49,157 nt of DNA from Bacteroidales bacterium (GTDB taxonomy: Bacteria > Bacteroidota > Bacteroidia > Bacteroidales > F082). The stretch is from the NCBI GenBank assembly GCA_017649945.1, contig JAGCFU010000076.1, forward strand, positions 1 through 49,157. The letters are read 5' to 3'. Shown piece after piece: positions 32,316 to 42,203 of the stretch. The notes under the pieces are model-generated. The model did not search any database. It was not told the DNA's origin and was given only the letters and a program-made list of their open reading frames with translations. Made by a program: the position numbers and the translations under genes. Within the stretch, counting starts at the first letter, position 1. Each line of letters starts with the position of its first letter.

Positions 32316-35159
32316 TTAGATTTCGTTTTTTAAATATTTTGCGGTGTAGCCAACGGCGTTTTTTACAATCTCTTCAGGTGTTCCGCAACCTAAAATCATG
32401 CCGCCGCGCTCGCCGCCCTCAGGTCCCATGTCGATGATGTAATCGGCCATCTTGATGACGTCCATGTTGTGTTCGATGATGAGCACGGTGTTGCCTTTGT
32501 TAACGAGTTTGTTTAGCACTTCCATCAAAATCTTGATGTCTTCAAAGTGCAAACCGGTAGTAGGCTCGTCGAGGATGTACAATGTACGCCCCGTGTCGCG
32601 TTTTGCCAACTCGGTAGCTAACTTTACGCGCTGAGCCTCACCTCCCGACAACGTAGTTGAAGGCTGTCCCAAGGTGATGTAGCCGAGCCCGACATCCTGT
32701 AATGTCTTGATTTTCTGTAAGATACTTGGGAAGTTCTCAAAGAATACAACTGCTTCGTCGATTGTCAGGTTGAGCACATCGTTTATCGATTTTCCTTTGA
32801 AACGCACCTCCAAAGTCTCACGGTTGTAACGTTTGCCTTGGCATGTCTCGCATTGTACCTGCACGTCAGGAAGGAAGTTCATCTCGATGACCCTGACACC
32901 GGCTCCTTGGCATGTCTCACAGCGGCCGCCTTTCACGTTGAACGAGAAACGTCCCGACTTATAGCCTCGTATCTTCGACTCCGGCAGCTCGCCGTACAGC
33001 TTCCTTATTTCGTCGAAAACCTTGGTGTATGTCGCAGGGTTAGAACGTGGCGTCTTGCCGATAGGTGCCTGGTCAATCTCTATGACTTTGTCAATGAATT
33101 CAAGGCCTTCGATGCGGCCGTAAGGCAACGGGTTCTTCTCCGAACGGTAGAAATGTTTGCTCAGGATAGGGTAGAGTGTCTCGTTGATGAGCGACGACTT
33201 GCCGGAACCTGAGACGCCTGTGACACATACCATCACGCCGAGTGGCAGATCCAAATCGACGTTCTTGAGGTTGTGACCTGAGGCGTTGTATAGTTTAAGA
33301 TGCTGCCCTTCAAGAGGCTTGCGTCTGACCTTCGGTATCTCAATGTTTTTCTTTCCTTGGAGGTAGTCGCATGTAAGGCCTTTCCCGTGCATAGCATCCT
33401 GGGGCGTGCCTTGGAACACCACCTCGCCGCCGTTGACACCTGCTCCCGGACCGATATCAATGATATGGTCGGCGGCGAGCATCGTGTCTTTGTCGTGTTC
33501 AACAACTATTATGCTGTTTCCGATGTCGCGCAACTCCTTCAACGATTCTATAAGTCTGTGATTATCACGCTGATGCAAGCCTATGGATGGCTCGTCGAGG
33601 ATATATAAGATGCCTGTCAGTTGCGAGCCTATCTGTGTCGCGAGTCTGATGCGTTGCGACTCGCCGCCTGAAAGACTCTTTGCCGGACGGTTCATGTTCA
33701 GATAATCGATGCCGACGTTTAGCAGGAAGTTGATTCTTTTCTTGATTTCATTGAGAATGTCGTGCGAAATCTCCTTCTGTTTCTCGTCGAGATGGTTTGG
33801 TAGGTCGTCGAGCCACTGTGACAGCGAGTTGACGTCCATGTCGGCGAGTTCCGCTATGTTTTTGCCGTTCAGACGGAAATAAAGTGCTTCTTTTTTGAGC
33901 CTTTGTCCATGACACTCAGGACATTCCGTCTCGTTCATGAAACTGTTGGCCCATTTCAGTATCGATGCCGGCGCGTTCTCTTCGTTCATCTTCCTGATGA
34001 CGTTGACGACACCTTCAAACGGTGTGGAATATGTCGACTGTGTGCCGAGATATTCTCTTGTTACGGTGAACGACTCGCTGCTGCCGTATAGTATGATGCT
34101 CATTGCGTTTTCCGGAATCTCGCTGATGGGCGTGTCGAGCGTGAATCCGTATCTTGTACCGATAGCCTCAAGCTGACTGAAGACACTGTTGTTTTTGTAT
34201 TCGCCGAGCGGAGCGAGGCCGCCTTTTCTAAGGCTCAGACTCGCGTCGGGGATGATTTTCTTCATGTCGACCTGAATGATGGTGCCCAAACCGTTGCATT
34301 TCGGACAAGCGCCGTAAGGTGAGTTGAAACTGAAGGTGTTAGGCTCCGGGTCTTGATATGCGATGCCTGTCGTAGGGCACATCAGGAGCTTGCTGTAATA
34401 ACGTGCGTCAGTGCTGCCTTCTTCCAAAACCATCAGCATGCCCTTGCCTCGACGGAATGCGGTCTCCACCGATTTCACTATGCGTTCCTTGGCGTCGTCG
34501 TGAACCGCCAAACGGTCGATGACAATCTCAATGTCATGGGTCTTGTAACGGTCGAGCTGCATGCCGAAGGTGAGCTCGCGAATTTCGCCATCTACGCGTA
34601 CTTTGATGTATCCTTGCTGACGTATCTGCTCGAACAAATCACGATAATGTCCTTTTCTGCCTCTTACTACTGGAGCCAACACGTTGATTCTCTTGTTGTT
34701 ATAATGCTCCATTATCATCTGCGTGATTTGTTCTTCGGAATAACGCACCATTTTCTCGCCGGTGTTGTATGAATACGGCACAGAGGCTCGTGCGTACAGC
34801 AGTCGCATGAAATCGTAAATCTCAGTGATTGTCCCCACCGTTGAACGTGGGTTACGGTTTACCGATTTCTGTTCAATGGATATGACAGGGGAGAGGCCGC
34901 GAATCTCGTCGACGTCAGGACGTTCCATGCTGCCGATAAACTGACGCGCATAGGCCGAAAACGACTCCATGTAACGGCGCTGACCCTCGGCATATATCGT
35001 CTCAAAAGCCAACGACGACTTGCCGGAGCCACTTAAGCCGGTTATCACCACGAGTTTGTCGCGCGGAATGCGTAAGTCGATATTTTTCAGGTTGTTCTCA
35101 CGCGCTCCGTAAATCTCGATAAACTCGTCTTCAGCAATATTTTTGTTCTTCTCTGTCAT
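32316..35159 (-). CDS. uvrA: Excinuclease ABC subunit UvrA
   Basis: UvrA finds DNA damage for nucleotide excision repair with UvrB and UvrC. The 947-residue protein has two ABC ATPase halves: Walker [10 protein letters not shown] (41-49) and GVSGSGKSS, and two LSGGE signatures with [12 protein letters not shown] and [12 protein letters not shown]. The zinc finger of the second half is complete (CETCQGAG ... CETCQGKRY). In the first-half zinc insertion the leading pair reads MCPTTG, with only one Cys where E. coli has CPVCG, although CPKC follows later; this first zinc site may be incomplete. Its ATG follows the transglycosylase TAA directly. Confidence 0.95.
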   Translation of the reverse strand: MTEKNKNIAEDEFIEIYGARENNLKNIDLRIPRDKLVVITGLSGSGKSSLAFETIYAEGQRRYMESFSAYARQFIGSMERPDVDEIRGLSPVISIEQKSVNRNPRSTVGTITEIYDFMRLLYARASVPYSYNTGEKMVRYSEEQITQMIMEHYNNKRINVLAPVVRGRKGHYRDLFEQIRQQGYIKVRVDGEIRELTFGMQLDRYKTHDIEIVIDRLAVHDDAKERIVKSVETAFRRGKGMLMVLEEGSTDARYYSKLLMCPTTGIAYQDPEPNTFSFNSPYGACPKCNGLGTIIQVDMKKIIPDASLSLRKGGLAPLGEYKNNSVFSQLEAIGTRYGFTLDTPISEIPENAMSIILYGSSESFTVTREYLGTQSTYSTPFEGVVNVIRKMNEENAPASILKWANSFMNETECPECHGQRLKKEALYFRLNGKNIAELADMDVNSLSQWLDDLPNHLDEKQKEISHDILNEIKKRINFLLNVGIDYLNMNRPAKSLSGGESQRIRLATQIGSQLTGILYILDEPSIGLHQRDNHRLIESLKELRDIGNSIIVVEHDKDTMLAADHIIDIGPGAGVNGGEVVFQGTPQDAMHGKGLTCDYLQGKKNIEIPKVRRKPLEGQHLKLYNASGHNLKNVDLDLPLGVMVCVTGVSGSGKSSLINETLYPILSKHFYRSEKNPLPYGRIEGLEFIDKVIEIDQAPIGKTPRSNPATYTKVFDEIRKLYGELPESKIRGYKSGRFSFNVKGGRCETCQGAGVRVIEMNFLPDVQVQCETCQGKRYNRETLEVRFKGKSINDVLNLTIDEAVVFFENFPSILQKIKTLQDVGLGYITLGQPSTTLSGGEAQRVKLATELAKRDTGRTLYILDEPTTGLHFEDIKILMEVLNKLVNKGNTVLIIEHNMDVIKMADYIIDMGPEGGERGGMILGCGTPEEIVKNAVGYTAKYLKNEI

Positions 35160-36173
35160 TTAATCTAACTGCTCAACTATGCTGTCGTTTTCAAAATTCA
35201 TGATGTCGCCGCCCGTAGCTTCCTTACAATAATCTGAAGTGAGGTTGAACGGTCTTTTCGGAATCTTGATTTCGTATGTCTCTCCCTTCTTGACTTTCAA
35301 TGAGTTGGAACGAAGCCACGGGTTGAAAATCTTAAGAAGCTTATACGTTATGTCATGTTCAATCGCAAAATCAGCCCAGCTTTCAACACTTTTGTTAACG
35401 ATGACTGTCTTATACTTAAACGGTTGGTATTCAAGGTCTTTGCTTACAAAAATTCCATATTGTTCCGGATTCTCGAGTATGGTTTTGAAGGCTAAAATCC
35501 TGAAGATATAGCGTTCTGTCTCGTCGGCCATGAGCAAATCGTAATACGAGTGTACTTTCTGTTCTCTCAAAAACTTGTTAAGACGTCGTGTTCCGGCGTT
35601 AAACGAAGCTGCCACCAACGTCCAGTTATGGTAAAGCTCATACGATTTTAGAAAATAGCGGCATGCTGCTTCCGTCTCAAGCTCGACGTTGTACCTCATG
35701 TCGATTTCCTTGTTGATTTCAAGTCCGAATTCTTTGCCTGTTTTTTCTATAAACTGCCAGAAACCTACGGCTCCTGCCGGTGAAATGGCGTTTGTCAGGG
35801 TGCTCTCTGCTACACAGAGATACTTGAAATCATCGGGGATGCCATATCTTTTAAGTATGGGTTCTATCACCGGGAACCAGCGTTTTGAGCGTTTCACGAG
35901 AAGCATGGTGTTGCTGTGGAAATAGCAAGTCGACAGCAGTTCGCGCTCGTAACGTTCCCTGATGTTGAACATCTCCAAAGGCACGCGCTCGCCGGCGAAT
36001 GTGACGTCGTCGGCAAACTCGATGTCGTTGCTTCTGATGCATATCTGCTCAAGTGACACAGGACGCTTTTCGGCTATTCTTATAGCTCTGATACTCAATA
36101 TGATAGCGATGATAGCGGCTATGCCTACCGATGCAACGGCGATATAAAAAACTAATAGTTTTCTTTTTTCCAT
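35160..36173 (-). CDS. Membrane-anchored lytic transglycosylase (Slt/MltD type)
   Basis: This 337-residue protein has one N-terminal membrane helix (about 7-28) and a periplasmic transglycosylase (SLT) domain: GIPDDFKYLCVAEST with catalytic Glu123, SPAGAVGFWQF (131-141), YNVELETEAACRYF and WTLVAASFNAG. It is expected to cut the MurNAc-GlcNAc bond of peptidoglycan with 1,6-anhydro ring formation. A short LysM-like region may follow (LLKIFNPWLRSNSLKVKKGETYEIKIPK). Its start overlaps the lpdA stop by 1 nt (TAATG) and its stop abuts the uvrA start, so three functionally unrelated genes are tightly coupled. Confidence 0.88.
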   Translation of the reverse strand: MEKRKLLVFYIAVASVGIAAIIAIILSIRAIRIAEKRPVSLEQICIRSNDIEFADDVTFAGERVPLEMFNIRERYERELLSTCYFHSNTMLLVKRSKRWFPVIEPILKRYGIPDDFKYLCVAESTLTNAISPAGAVGFWQFIEKTGKEFGLEINKEIDMRYNVELETEAACRYFLKSYELYHNWTLVAASFNAGTRRLNKFLREQKVHSYYDLLMADETERYIFRILAFKTILENPEQYGIFVSKDLEYQPFKYKTVIVNKSVESWADFAIEHDITYKLLKIFNPWLRSNSLKVKKGETYEIKIPKRPFNLTSDYCKEATGGDIMNFENDSIVEQLD

Positions 36174-37564
36174 TACAGATGCACCACTTCTCCGTATGCC
36201 GCTGCTGCAGCTTCCATGATGGCTTCCGACATTGTAGGATGTGGGAAGATGTTTTCGATGATGTCGCGTCCTTCAGCGCCGAGCTCGCGTGCCAACACTG
36301 CTGTAGCGACCATCTCTGTCACGTTCTCGCCGACCATGTGGCAACCCAGCCATTTGTTGGTCTTGGCATCGAACACCACCTTGATGAATCCGTCTTTGTT
36401 GCCTGCCGCCGCTGCCTTTCCTGATGCGGTGAACGGGAACTTACCGATTCTCACCTCGTAGCCCGCCGCGACAGCTTTAGCCTCGCTCAGACCCACTGAA
36501 GCGATTTCTGGAGTGATGTATGTACAGCCAGGGATGTTGTTGTAATTCAATGGTTTAGGATTCAAACCGCAGAACTTCTCAACGCAGATGATAGCCTCGT
36601 GTGATGCCTTGTGTGCCAAAGCCGGTCCGTGAACGATGTCACCGATAGCGTAAACGCCTTCAACATTGGTTCTGTAGTAGTCATCAACGATGATTTTGCC
36701 TCTCTCGTTGGCGATGCCGAGGTTCTCAAGGCCGAGGTCTTCAAGGTTAGTCTGTACTCCGACAGCTGAAAGCACGATGTCGGCTTCAACGACTTTCTCG
36801 CCTTTCTTGGTGCTGATGGTGCACACGCATTTCTCGCCTGTAGTGTCGACATTGGTGACTGATGCTTCTGTCATCACGGTCATCTTCAGCTTCTTGAAGC
36901 AGCGTTCGACTTGTTTCGACACCTCTTCGTCTTCGTTTGGCACAACATTAGGCAGGAACTCCACAAGTGTGACTTTTACGCCCATAGAGGTGAAGAAGAA
37001 CGCGAATTCCGAGCCGATGGCACCTGAACCGACAACCACCATTGTCTCAGGAAGTTTGTCCAACACCAATGCCTGACGGTAGCTGATGATTTTCTTGCCG
37101 TCGATAGGCATGGCCGGCAACTGACGCACTCTTGAACCTGTCGCGAGAATGATGTGGTCAGCTTCATATTCGGTTGTATTGCCTTCTGCGTCAACGACTT
37201 TCACTGTCTTGTTCGCTGTGAGTGATCCGAGGCCAGGAATCAATTCGACGTTGTTTTTCTTAAAGAGGTACTGCACGCCTTTGCTCATTCCGTCGGCGAC
37301 GCCACGGCTGCGGGCGACCACAGCTTCCATGTCAGGATGTACCTCGCCCTCGAGCTTAATGCCGTAATTCTCTGCATGTTGCATATATGTGTAGACTGCC
37401 GCGCTTTTCAAAAGTGCCTTGGTCGGGATGCAGCCCCAGTTGAGGCATGTGCCGCCAATTTCAGCTTTTTCAACAACGCCAACCTTTTTCCCAAGCTGTG
37501 AAGCTCTGATAGCAGCGACGTAACCGCCAGGACCGCTACCTATTACTATAACATCGTACTTCAT
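36173..37564 (-). CDS. lpdA: Dihydrolipoyl dehydrogenase (E3)
   Basis: The flavoprotein reoxidises dihydrolipoamide of 2-oxoacid dehydrogenase or glycine cleavage complexes with NAD+. The 463 residues show the FAD motif VIGSGPGGYVAAI, the redox disulfide GGTCLNWGCIPTK (Cys40, Cys45), the NAD motif VVGSGAIGSEFA, YAIGDIVHGPALAHKA, and the C-terminal catalytic HPTMSE (His/Glu pair). The ATG at 37564 (MKYDVIVIG) matches the family better than the one three codons upstream. First gene of the operon lpdA - transglycosylase - uvrA. No E1 or E2 genes are nearby. Confidence 0.94.
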   Translation of the reverse strand: MKYDVIVIGSGPGGYVAAIRASQLGKKVGVVEKAEIGGTCLNWGCIPTKALLKSAAVYTYMQHAENYGIKLEGEVHPDMEAVVARSRGVADGMSKGVQYLFKKNNVELIPGLGSLTANKTVKVVDAEGNTTEYEADHIILATGSRVRQLPAMPIDGKKIISYRQALVLDKLPETMVVVGSGAIGSEFAFFFTSMGVKVTLVEFLPNVVPNEDEEVSKQVERCFKKLKMTVMTEASVTNVDTTGEKCVCTISTKKGEKVVEADIVLSAVGVQTNLEDLGLENLGIANERGKIIVDDYYRTNVEGVYAIGDIVHGPALAHKASHEAIICVEKFCGLNPKPLNYNNIPGCTYITPEIASVGLSEAKAVAAGYEVRIGKFPFTASGKAAAAGNKDGFIKVVFDAKTNKWLGCHMVGENVTEMVATAVLARELGAEGRDIIENIFPHPTMSEAIMEAAAAAYGEVVHL

Positions 37565-37623
37565 GATTATCAACGATTTATGTTAGTTTTTAAAATATTT
37601 TTGTTTATCGAAATTTTATTGTG

Positions 37624-37652
37624 CGAAATTACAAAAAATTTTGTTATCTTTG
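37624..37652. promoter_or_regulatory. Divergent promoters for lpdA and the lipocalin gene
   Basis: Minus strand TAATTTCG (37631-37624), one base off consensus, precedes lpdA. Plus strand TATCTTTG (37645-37652) precedes the lipocalin gene, leaving an unusually long leader of about 80 nt before its ATG at 37741. Confidence 0.5.
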
Positions 37653-37740
37653 CAACATTGTTAGTGAAGAATTTTCTTCATGTTAATATTTGCCGAAAAG
37701 CAATTTTTTTCACGTTTTAGTTCCTTTTAATTATTTAATT

Positions 37741-38175
37741 ATGTTAGCTGATTATTTCAATAATCCGCTCATGCCGTATAAATGGTATGAAGTGGCTCGC
37801 ACCCGCGAGAAAAACCTGTTTAAGAAGGTTGATGTGTTCATGTATCTCTCAATGACGCACGACAACGCTTTCGATTTACTGTACGTCTCTGTTGATGAGA
37901 TAAACCGACGATTAACCAAGTGCTATCATGGTAAATTTACAATTAAATTTAAGAATAACTGTTTGATTATCAGGAGTGGACTGTTTTGGAAGAGATATTA
38001 TGTCCTGACCTATGACGATGCTGCCGGTATTGTCGCACTGTCTAACAGAAGGAAGACAAAATGTTGGATTCTGTCAAAAACAATGCCTTATGACACCAAT
38101 GCTTTACATAATGTCCTTAAATCTGTTGAAACACAAGGTTTTGATGTGAATACTATTGAATTATTTTACGAGTAA
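37741..38175 (+). CDS. Lipocalin-family protein (Blc-like) without signal peptide
   Basis: This 144-residue protein carries the two lipocalin hallmarks. The first is the N-terminal NPLMPYKWYEVAR (WYE-x-AR strand). The second is the C-terminal CWILSKT, then LHNVLKSVETQGFDVNTIEL, which closely parallels the WILSRTP...GFD end of bacterial Blc. Lipocalins form an eight-stranded barrel for small hydrophobic ligands such as lysophospholipids or haem-like compounds. Unlike Blc there is no lipobox or signal peptide, so it should be cytosolic. The ATG at 37741 (MLADYF) is preferred over a frame opening at 37690. Ligand unknown. Confidence 0.7.
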   Translation: MLADYFNNPLMPYKWYEVARTREKNLFKKVDVFMYLSMTHDNAFDLLYVSVDEINRRLTKCYHGKFTIKFKNNCLIIRSGLFWKRYYVLTYDDAAGIVALSNRRKTKCWILSKTMPYDTNALHNVLKSVETQGFDVNTIELFYE

Positions 38176-38261
38176 TATATAATAAAGGTGTTGCGGTTAA
38201 TTCAATAAAAAAGATTATTGATATTTTTGTCGATTTTTTTTGCCCTTATTATTTTTATTCC

Positions 38262-38296
38262 TATATTTGCAAGTTAAAATGATAACGATTTTTTGA
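38262..38296 (+). promoter_or_regulatory. purB promoter and 5-codon upstream mini-ORF
   Basis: -7 box TATATTTG at 38262-38269, then ATG ATA ACG ATT TTT TGA (38279-38296), a tiny frame MITIF ending one base before the purB ATG at 38298. It could be chance or a small leader affecting purB translation. Confidence 0.4.
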
Positions 38297-38297
38297 G

Positions 38298-39653
38298 ATG
38301 ATAATATCGGAATTAACTGCTATTTCACCTATTGACGGCCGTTATAGGAAAAAAGTTGAACGGCTTGATGAATATTTTTCGGAATTTGGTCTGATTCGTG
38401 CCAGAGTGATGGTCGAAGTCGAGTATTTTATCGCTCTGTGTCAGATACCGTTACCTCAACTTGCGAATTTCGACAAAAAGAATTTCCGTAAGCTGAGAAA
38501 TATTGTTAGGAATTTTAAAGTGTCTGATGCTCAAGAGATTAAAGAGATTGAGAAGACGACAAACCACGATGTGAAGGCTGTGGAGTATTTCCTGAAACGT
38601 CGTTTTGATGAGATGAACCTCGCTCAGTTTAAGGAGTTCATCCATTTTGGCCTGACTTCGCAGGATATCAACAACAGCGCGGTGCCGTACACTATGATGC
38701 AGGCTAATAGCGAGCTTGTTCGTCCGGCTTTCGCTGCAATAGTGGAGAAACTGAAATCTCTCGCCGCAGAGTGGCGTGATGTGCCGATGCTCGCTCACAC
38801 ACACGGTCAGCCTGCAAGTCCTACGCACCTTGGAAAGGAAATCTTCGTGTTCGTGGAACGTCTCGAGAATCAGCTGAATGAACTCGATAAAATCCCGTTC
38901 ACGGCAAAATTCGGTGGCGCAACAGGTAACATGAACGCTCATAAGGTGGCGTATCCTCAGATAAACTGGCGTGAGTTTGCAGCTAAATTCATCAAGAAAC
39001 TCGGACTGCAACGTCAGGAGACGACGACACAAATCGAGCATTACGACGTGATGGCGCAATATTTCGACGCACTCAAACGCCTCAACACCATCCTCATCGA
39101 TCTGTCACGCGACATCTGGCTGTACATCTCGATGGATTATTTCAAACAGAAAATCAAAGCAGGCGAGGTGGGCTCTTCAGCAATGCCGCATAAAGTCAAC
39201 CCGATAGATTTCGAGAACGCGGAAGGTAACCTCGGATTGGCCAACGCCATTTTCGAACATCTCAGCCGCAAGCTCCCTATCAGCCGCATGCAACGCGACC
39301 TTACCGATTCGACGGTGACACGTAACATCGGAGTGCCATTAGCACACACTCTCATCGCAACGAGTTCATTGTCAAAAGGTTTGGACAAGCTGATACTTAA
39401 CGAAGCCAAGCTGCGTGCTGACCTTCAGAACAACTACGCCGTGGTTGCGGAAGCAATACAGACAATCCTTCGTCGCGAGCAAGTGGAAGGTGCCTACGAA
39501 CTCCTGAAAGGACTCACCCGCACAAATGAGAAGGTGACACGCGAGTCAATCGATGCATTTATCGATCAACTGCCTGTAAATAAGGATGTTAAGAATGAGA
39601 TGCATGCGATAACTCCTGAAAATTACACTGGTTTTAACTACGAAAACAAGTAA
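38298..39653 (+). CDS. purB: Adenylosuccinate lyase
   Basis: PurB acts twice in purine synthesis, splitting fumarate from SAICAR and from adenylosuccinate. The 451-residue protein resembles the E. coli type (456): opening SELTAISPIDGRY, the TSQDINNSAVPY segment with the HFGLTSQD motif, THGQPASPTHLGKE, and the signature GSSAMPHKVNPIDFENAEGN (about 291-310). Downstream by 3 nt lies the ABC exporter gene. Confidence 0.95.
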   Translation: MIISELTAISPIDGRYRKKVERLDEYFSEFGLIRARVMVEVEYFIALCQIPLPQLANFDKKNFRKLRNIVRNFKVSDAQEIKEIEKTTNHDVKAVEYFLKRRFDEMNLAQFKEFIHFGLTSQDINNSAVPYTMMQANSELVRPAFAAIVEKLKSLAAEWRDVPMLAHTHGQPASPTHLGKEIFVFVERLENQLNELDKIPFTAKFGGATGNMNAHKVAYPQINWREFAAKFIKKLGLQRQETTTQIEHYDVMAQYFDALKRLNTILIDLSRDIWLYISMDYFKQKIKAGEVGSSAMPHKVNPIDFENAEGNLGLANAIFEHLSRKLPISRMQRDLTDSTVTRNIGVPLAHTLIATSSLSKGLDKLILNEAKLRADLQNNYAVVAEAIQTILRREQVEGAYELLKGLTRTNEKVTRESIDAFIDQLPVNKDVKNEMHAITPENYTGFNYENK

Positions 39654-39656
39654 AAG

Positions 39657-41504
39657 ATGAATAAAAAAAAGAATTTTCGCAGGTTACTTCACTACGTCAA
39701 GCCATATTGGTTTAGCGTGTTGATGAATATTGTCTTCAATATGCTTGCAATCGTGTTCTCACTGTTCTCGTTTTCGATGATAGTGCCGTTCCTGAACATG
39801 TTGTTTAATCCGAAAAATCTGACAACGGTGAAGCCGGAATTCGCTCTCGACACGGACACTTTGCTTGCCACCCTCGACTATTACATCAGTTCCATAATTA
39901 TTGAACAGGGCCAGGCCTCGGCGTTGATATTCATTTGCATTTTGCTTGTCATAGCGTTTTTCCTCAGAAATATCACCACTTATTTCGCCATGTTTTTCAT
40001 GGTCGGGGTGCGTGCCGGCACCATCAAGGATCTACGAAACGATTTGTACAGGAAAATCATGATTCTGCCGCTTTCATTCTACAGCAAGCATAAAAAAGGC
40101 GATATCATGGCGCGTATCACAACCGATGTGCACGAAATAGAGGTGTCAATAATCAGTTATCTTGATGTCTTCATCAAATCACCGCTTACGATAATGGCGT
40201 ATTTCACTTACATGCTTGGTGTCAGCTGGCGTCTGACGTTGTTTGTGGTGCTCCTGCTGCCAATCGGCGGACTTATCATCGGCTGGGTCGGAAAATCTTT
40301 GAGAAAAGACTCTCTCGAAGGACAGAATAAATTGGCTGGATTGCTCGCCACCATTGAGGAAACGATAGGCGGACTTCGTATCATAAAGGCATTCAATGCC
40401 ATATATTATTCAAGCGATAAATTCAACGAACATAACGATGACTATACCCGTGTTATAAAATTCGTGAACCGTAAGCGTGACCTCAGCTCACCGATGAGCG
40501 AGTTCCTCTCGTCAATAATTATCGCTATCGTGATATGGTTTGGCGCCACTTTGATTTTGTCTGCCAGTAGCAATCCGGATGCGGTTCCGAGTATCACGGC
40601 GGCTAATTTCATAGCTTATATCGTCGTATTCTCGCAGATTATCTCACCGGCAAAGTCGTTCTCGCAAGGTTTCTATAGCCTTCAGAAAGGTATGGCGTCT
40701 GCCGACCGTATATTTGAAGTGCTTGATGCAGAAGAAGTTATAGTTGAAAAAGAAAATGCTAAATCATTACTTGAGTTTAACGATGCAATAGTTTACAACG
40801 ATGTTAGTTTCCATTATAACGAGGTTAACGTGCTGAAAAACATCAGCTTGACAATCCCTAAAGGCAAGATGATAGCCCTTGTCGGCGAAAGCGGCGGCGG
40901 TAAGTCTACGTTGGTCGACCTGCTTCCTCGTTTCTACGACGTCAGCGATGGCAGCATCACAATCGATGGCACTGATGTCCGTGACCTCAAGATTTGTGAC
41001 GTTCGCGGACTTATGGGAATAGTGTCCCAGGAGAGCATACTGTTTAATGACACAGTTTTCAATAATATAGCTTTCGGTCTCGAAAATGCTACTCGCGAAG
41101 ACGTCATCGAAGCTGCCAAAATCGCCAACGCGCATGATTTCATCATGGAGATGGAAAACGGCTACGACACATATATCGGCGACCGTGGCATGAATCTGTC
41201 GGGCGGACAGCGTCAGAGAATAAGCATCGCACGCGCAGTGCTTAAGAACCCGCCTATTCTTATACTCGACGAGGCAACGTCGGCGCTTGACACTGAATCG
41301 GAACGCCTTGTACAGGAAGCACTCGCGAAAGTGATGACAAACCGTACATCCGTCGTCATCGCACACAGACTTTCGACAATTCAGAATGCCGATGAGATAC
41401 TTGTCTTGGTAAAAGGTCAGATAGTGGAACGTGGAAAACACGAGGAACTCATTGAATTGGGAGGTGTTTACAAACGCCTTACCGACCTGCAGTCGTTCAA
41501 TTAG
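39657..41504 (+). CDS. ABC exporter, fused permease-ATPase (MsbA-like)
   Basis: This 615-residue half-transporter has six membrane helices in residues 1-330 and an ATPase at about 370-615. The ATPase shows Walker A GESGGGKST (about 409), Q-loop GIVSQESILF, signature LSGGQ (about 512), Walker B ILILDEATSALD and the H-loop VVIAHRLS. The family includes MsbA (lipid A flippase) and drug or lipid exporters. The presence of other lipid A genes in the window makes MsbA a fair guess, but there is no direct link. Starts 3 nt after purB. Confidence 0.85.
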   Translation: MNKKKNFRRLLHYVKPYWFSVLMNIVFNMLAIVFSLFSFSMIVPFLNMLFNPKNLTTVKPEFALDTDTLLATLDYYISSIIIEQGQASALIFICILLVIAFFLRNITTYFAMFFMVGVRAGTIKDLRNDLYRKIMILPLSFYSKHKKGDIMARITTDVHEIEVSIISYLDVFIKSPLTIMAYFTYMLGVSWRLTLFVVLLLPIGGLIIGWVGKSLRKDSLEGQNKLAGLLATIEETIGGLRIIKAFNAIYYSSDKFNEHNDDYTRVIKFVNRKRDLSSPMSEFLSSIIIAIVIWFGATLILSASSNPDAVPSITAANFIAYIVVFSQIISPAKSFSQGFYSLQKGMASADRIFEVLDAEEVIVEKENAKSLLEFNDAIVYNDVSFHYNEVNVLKNISLTIPKGKMIALVGESGGGKSTLVDLLPRFYDVSDGSITIDGTDVRDLKICDVRGLMGIVSQESILFNDTVFNNIAFGLENATREDVIEAAKIANAHDFIMEMENGYDTYIGDRGMNLSGGQRQRISIARAVLKNPPILILDEATSALDTESERLVQEALAKVMTNRTSVVIAHRLSTIQNADEILVLVKGQIVERGKHEELIELGGVYKRLTDLQSFN

Positions 41505-41540
41505 TTCAAAAAAATCTGATTACAAAACAGAAAAAAATAT

Positions 41541-41548
41541 TATTTTTG
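41541..41548 (+). promoter_or_regulatory. -7 box TATTTTTG for the DUF5606 gene
   Basis: TATTATTTTTGCG lies 29 nt before the ATG at 41578; a longer frame opening upstream inside the ABC exporter gene was therefore rejected. Confidence 0.6.
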
Positions 41549-41577
41549 CGAAAATTTTAGAAAAATTAACATTTAAG

Positions 41578-42129
41578 ATGGATTTAAGTAAAGTTGTTGC
41601 CATTTCTGGCAAACCAGGTCTGTTCCTCGTCACAACAAACGGCGGAGGAAAGCTTATTGTTGAGTCATTGATCGATGGAAAACGTATTCCAGCTTTCGCG
41701 AACGACAAAATCAGCTCCCTTGAGGAAATCAGCATCTTCACTACTGGTGAGGACAAGCCTCTGAAGGAAGTTTTTATGAGTATTCATGAGAAATTGGGCG
41801 ACAAACTCGATTTCGACCCTAAAAAAGCATCGCCGGTTGAGCTGAGAGAGAAATTTATGCTCGTGTTGCCTGACTACGACGAAGACGCTGTATATCAGTC
41901 AGATATGAAGAAGGTGTTCCAATGGTACCAACTCCTCAACGACAAAAAGATTCTTGATTTCACCGTTGAGACGAAAGAAGAGGAGAAAGCCGAGGAAGCA
42001 CCAGTGGAGAAAAAAGAGGTGAAAAAAGCCACAGCAAAGAAAGCAGCACCTAAGGCAGCACCGAAAGAGAACGTGAAAGCCGCTGCCGCTCCGGCGACAA
42101 AGTCGACAAAAAAACCTAAGAAAGTGTAA
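41578..42129 (+). CDS. DUF5606 protein with Lys/Ala-rich tail
   Basis: This 183-residue cytosolic protein has a conserved N-terminal domain (about 1-135; VVAISGKPGLFLVTTNGGG, LEEISIFTTGEDKPL, QWYQLLND) corresponding to the Bacteroidetes DUF5606 family. A disordered tail alternates acidic (EEEKAEEA) and basic Lys-Ala-Pro repeats (KKATAKKAAPKAAPK), reminiscent of histone-like tails and able to bind nucleic acid or ribosomes. Function unknown. Followed by a long imperfect stem-loop. Confidence 0.75.
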   Translation: MDLSKVVAISGKPGLFLVTTNGGGKLIVESLIDGKRIPAFANDKISSLEEISIFTTGEDKPLKEVFMSIHEKLGDKLDFDPKKASPVELREKFMLVLPDYDEDAVYQSDMKKVFQWYQLLNDKKILDFTVETKEEEKAEEAPVEKKEVKKATAKKAAPKAAPKENVKAAAAPATKSTKKPKKV

Positions 42130-42136
42130 ATAAGCA

Positions 42137-42193
42137 CACGCAGAAAGAGCAGAGACAACGGATAATGTCTGCTTTTTCTGCCATTTCTGCGTG
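42137..42193. terminator. Long imperfect stem-loop of CACGCAGAAA type
   Basis: CACGCAGAAA (42137-42146) pairs with TTTCTGCGTG (42184-42193), and AGCAGA (42148-42153) with TCTGCT (42168-42173). The right arm carries an additional 10-nt unit relative to the left. It fills the gap between the DUF5606 gene and pyrK and probably ends or attenuates transcription. CTGC/GCAGAAA units suggest a degenerate repeat. Confidence 0.5.
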
Positions 42194-42203
42194 AAATAAT
42201 AAC

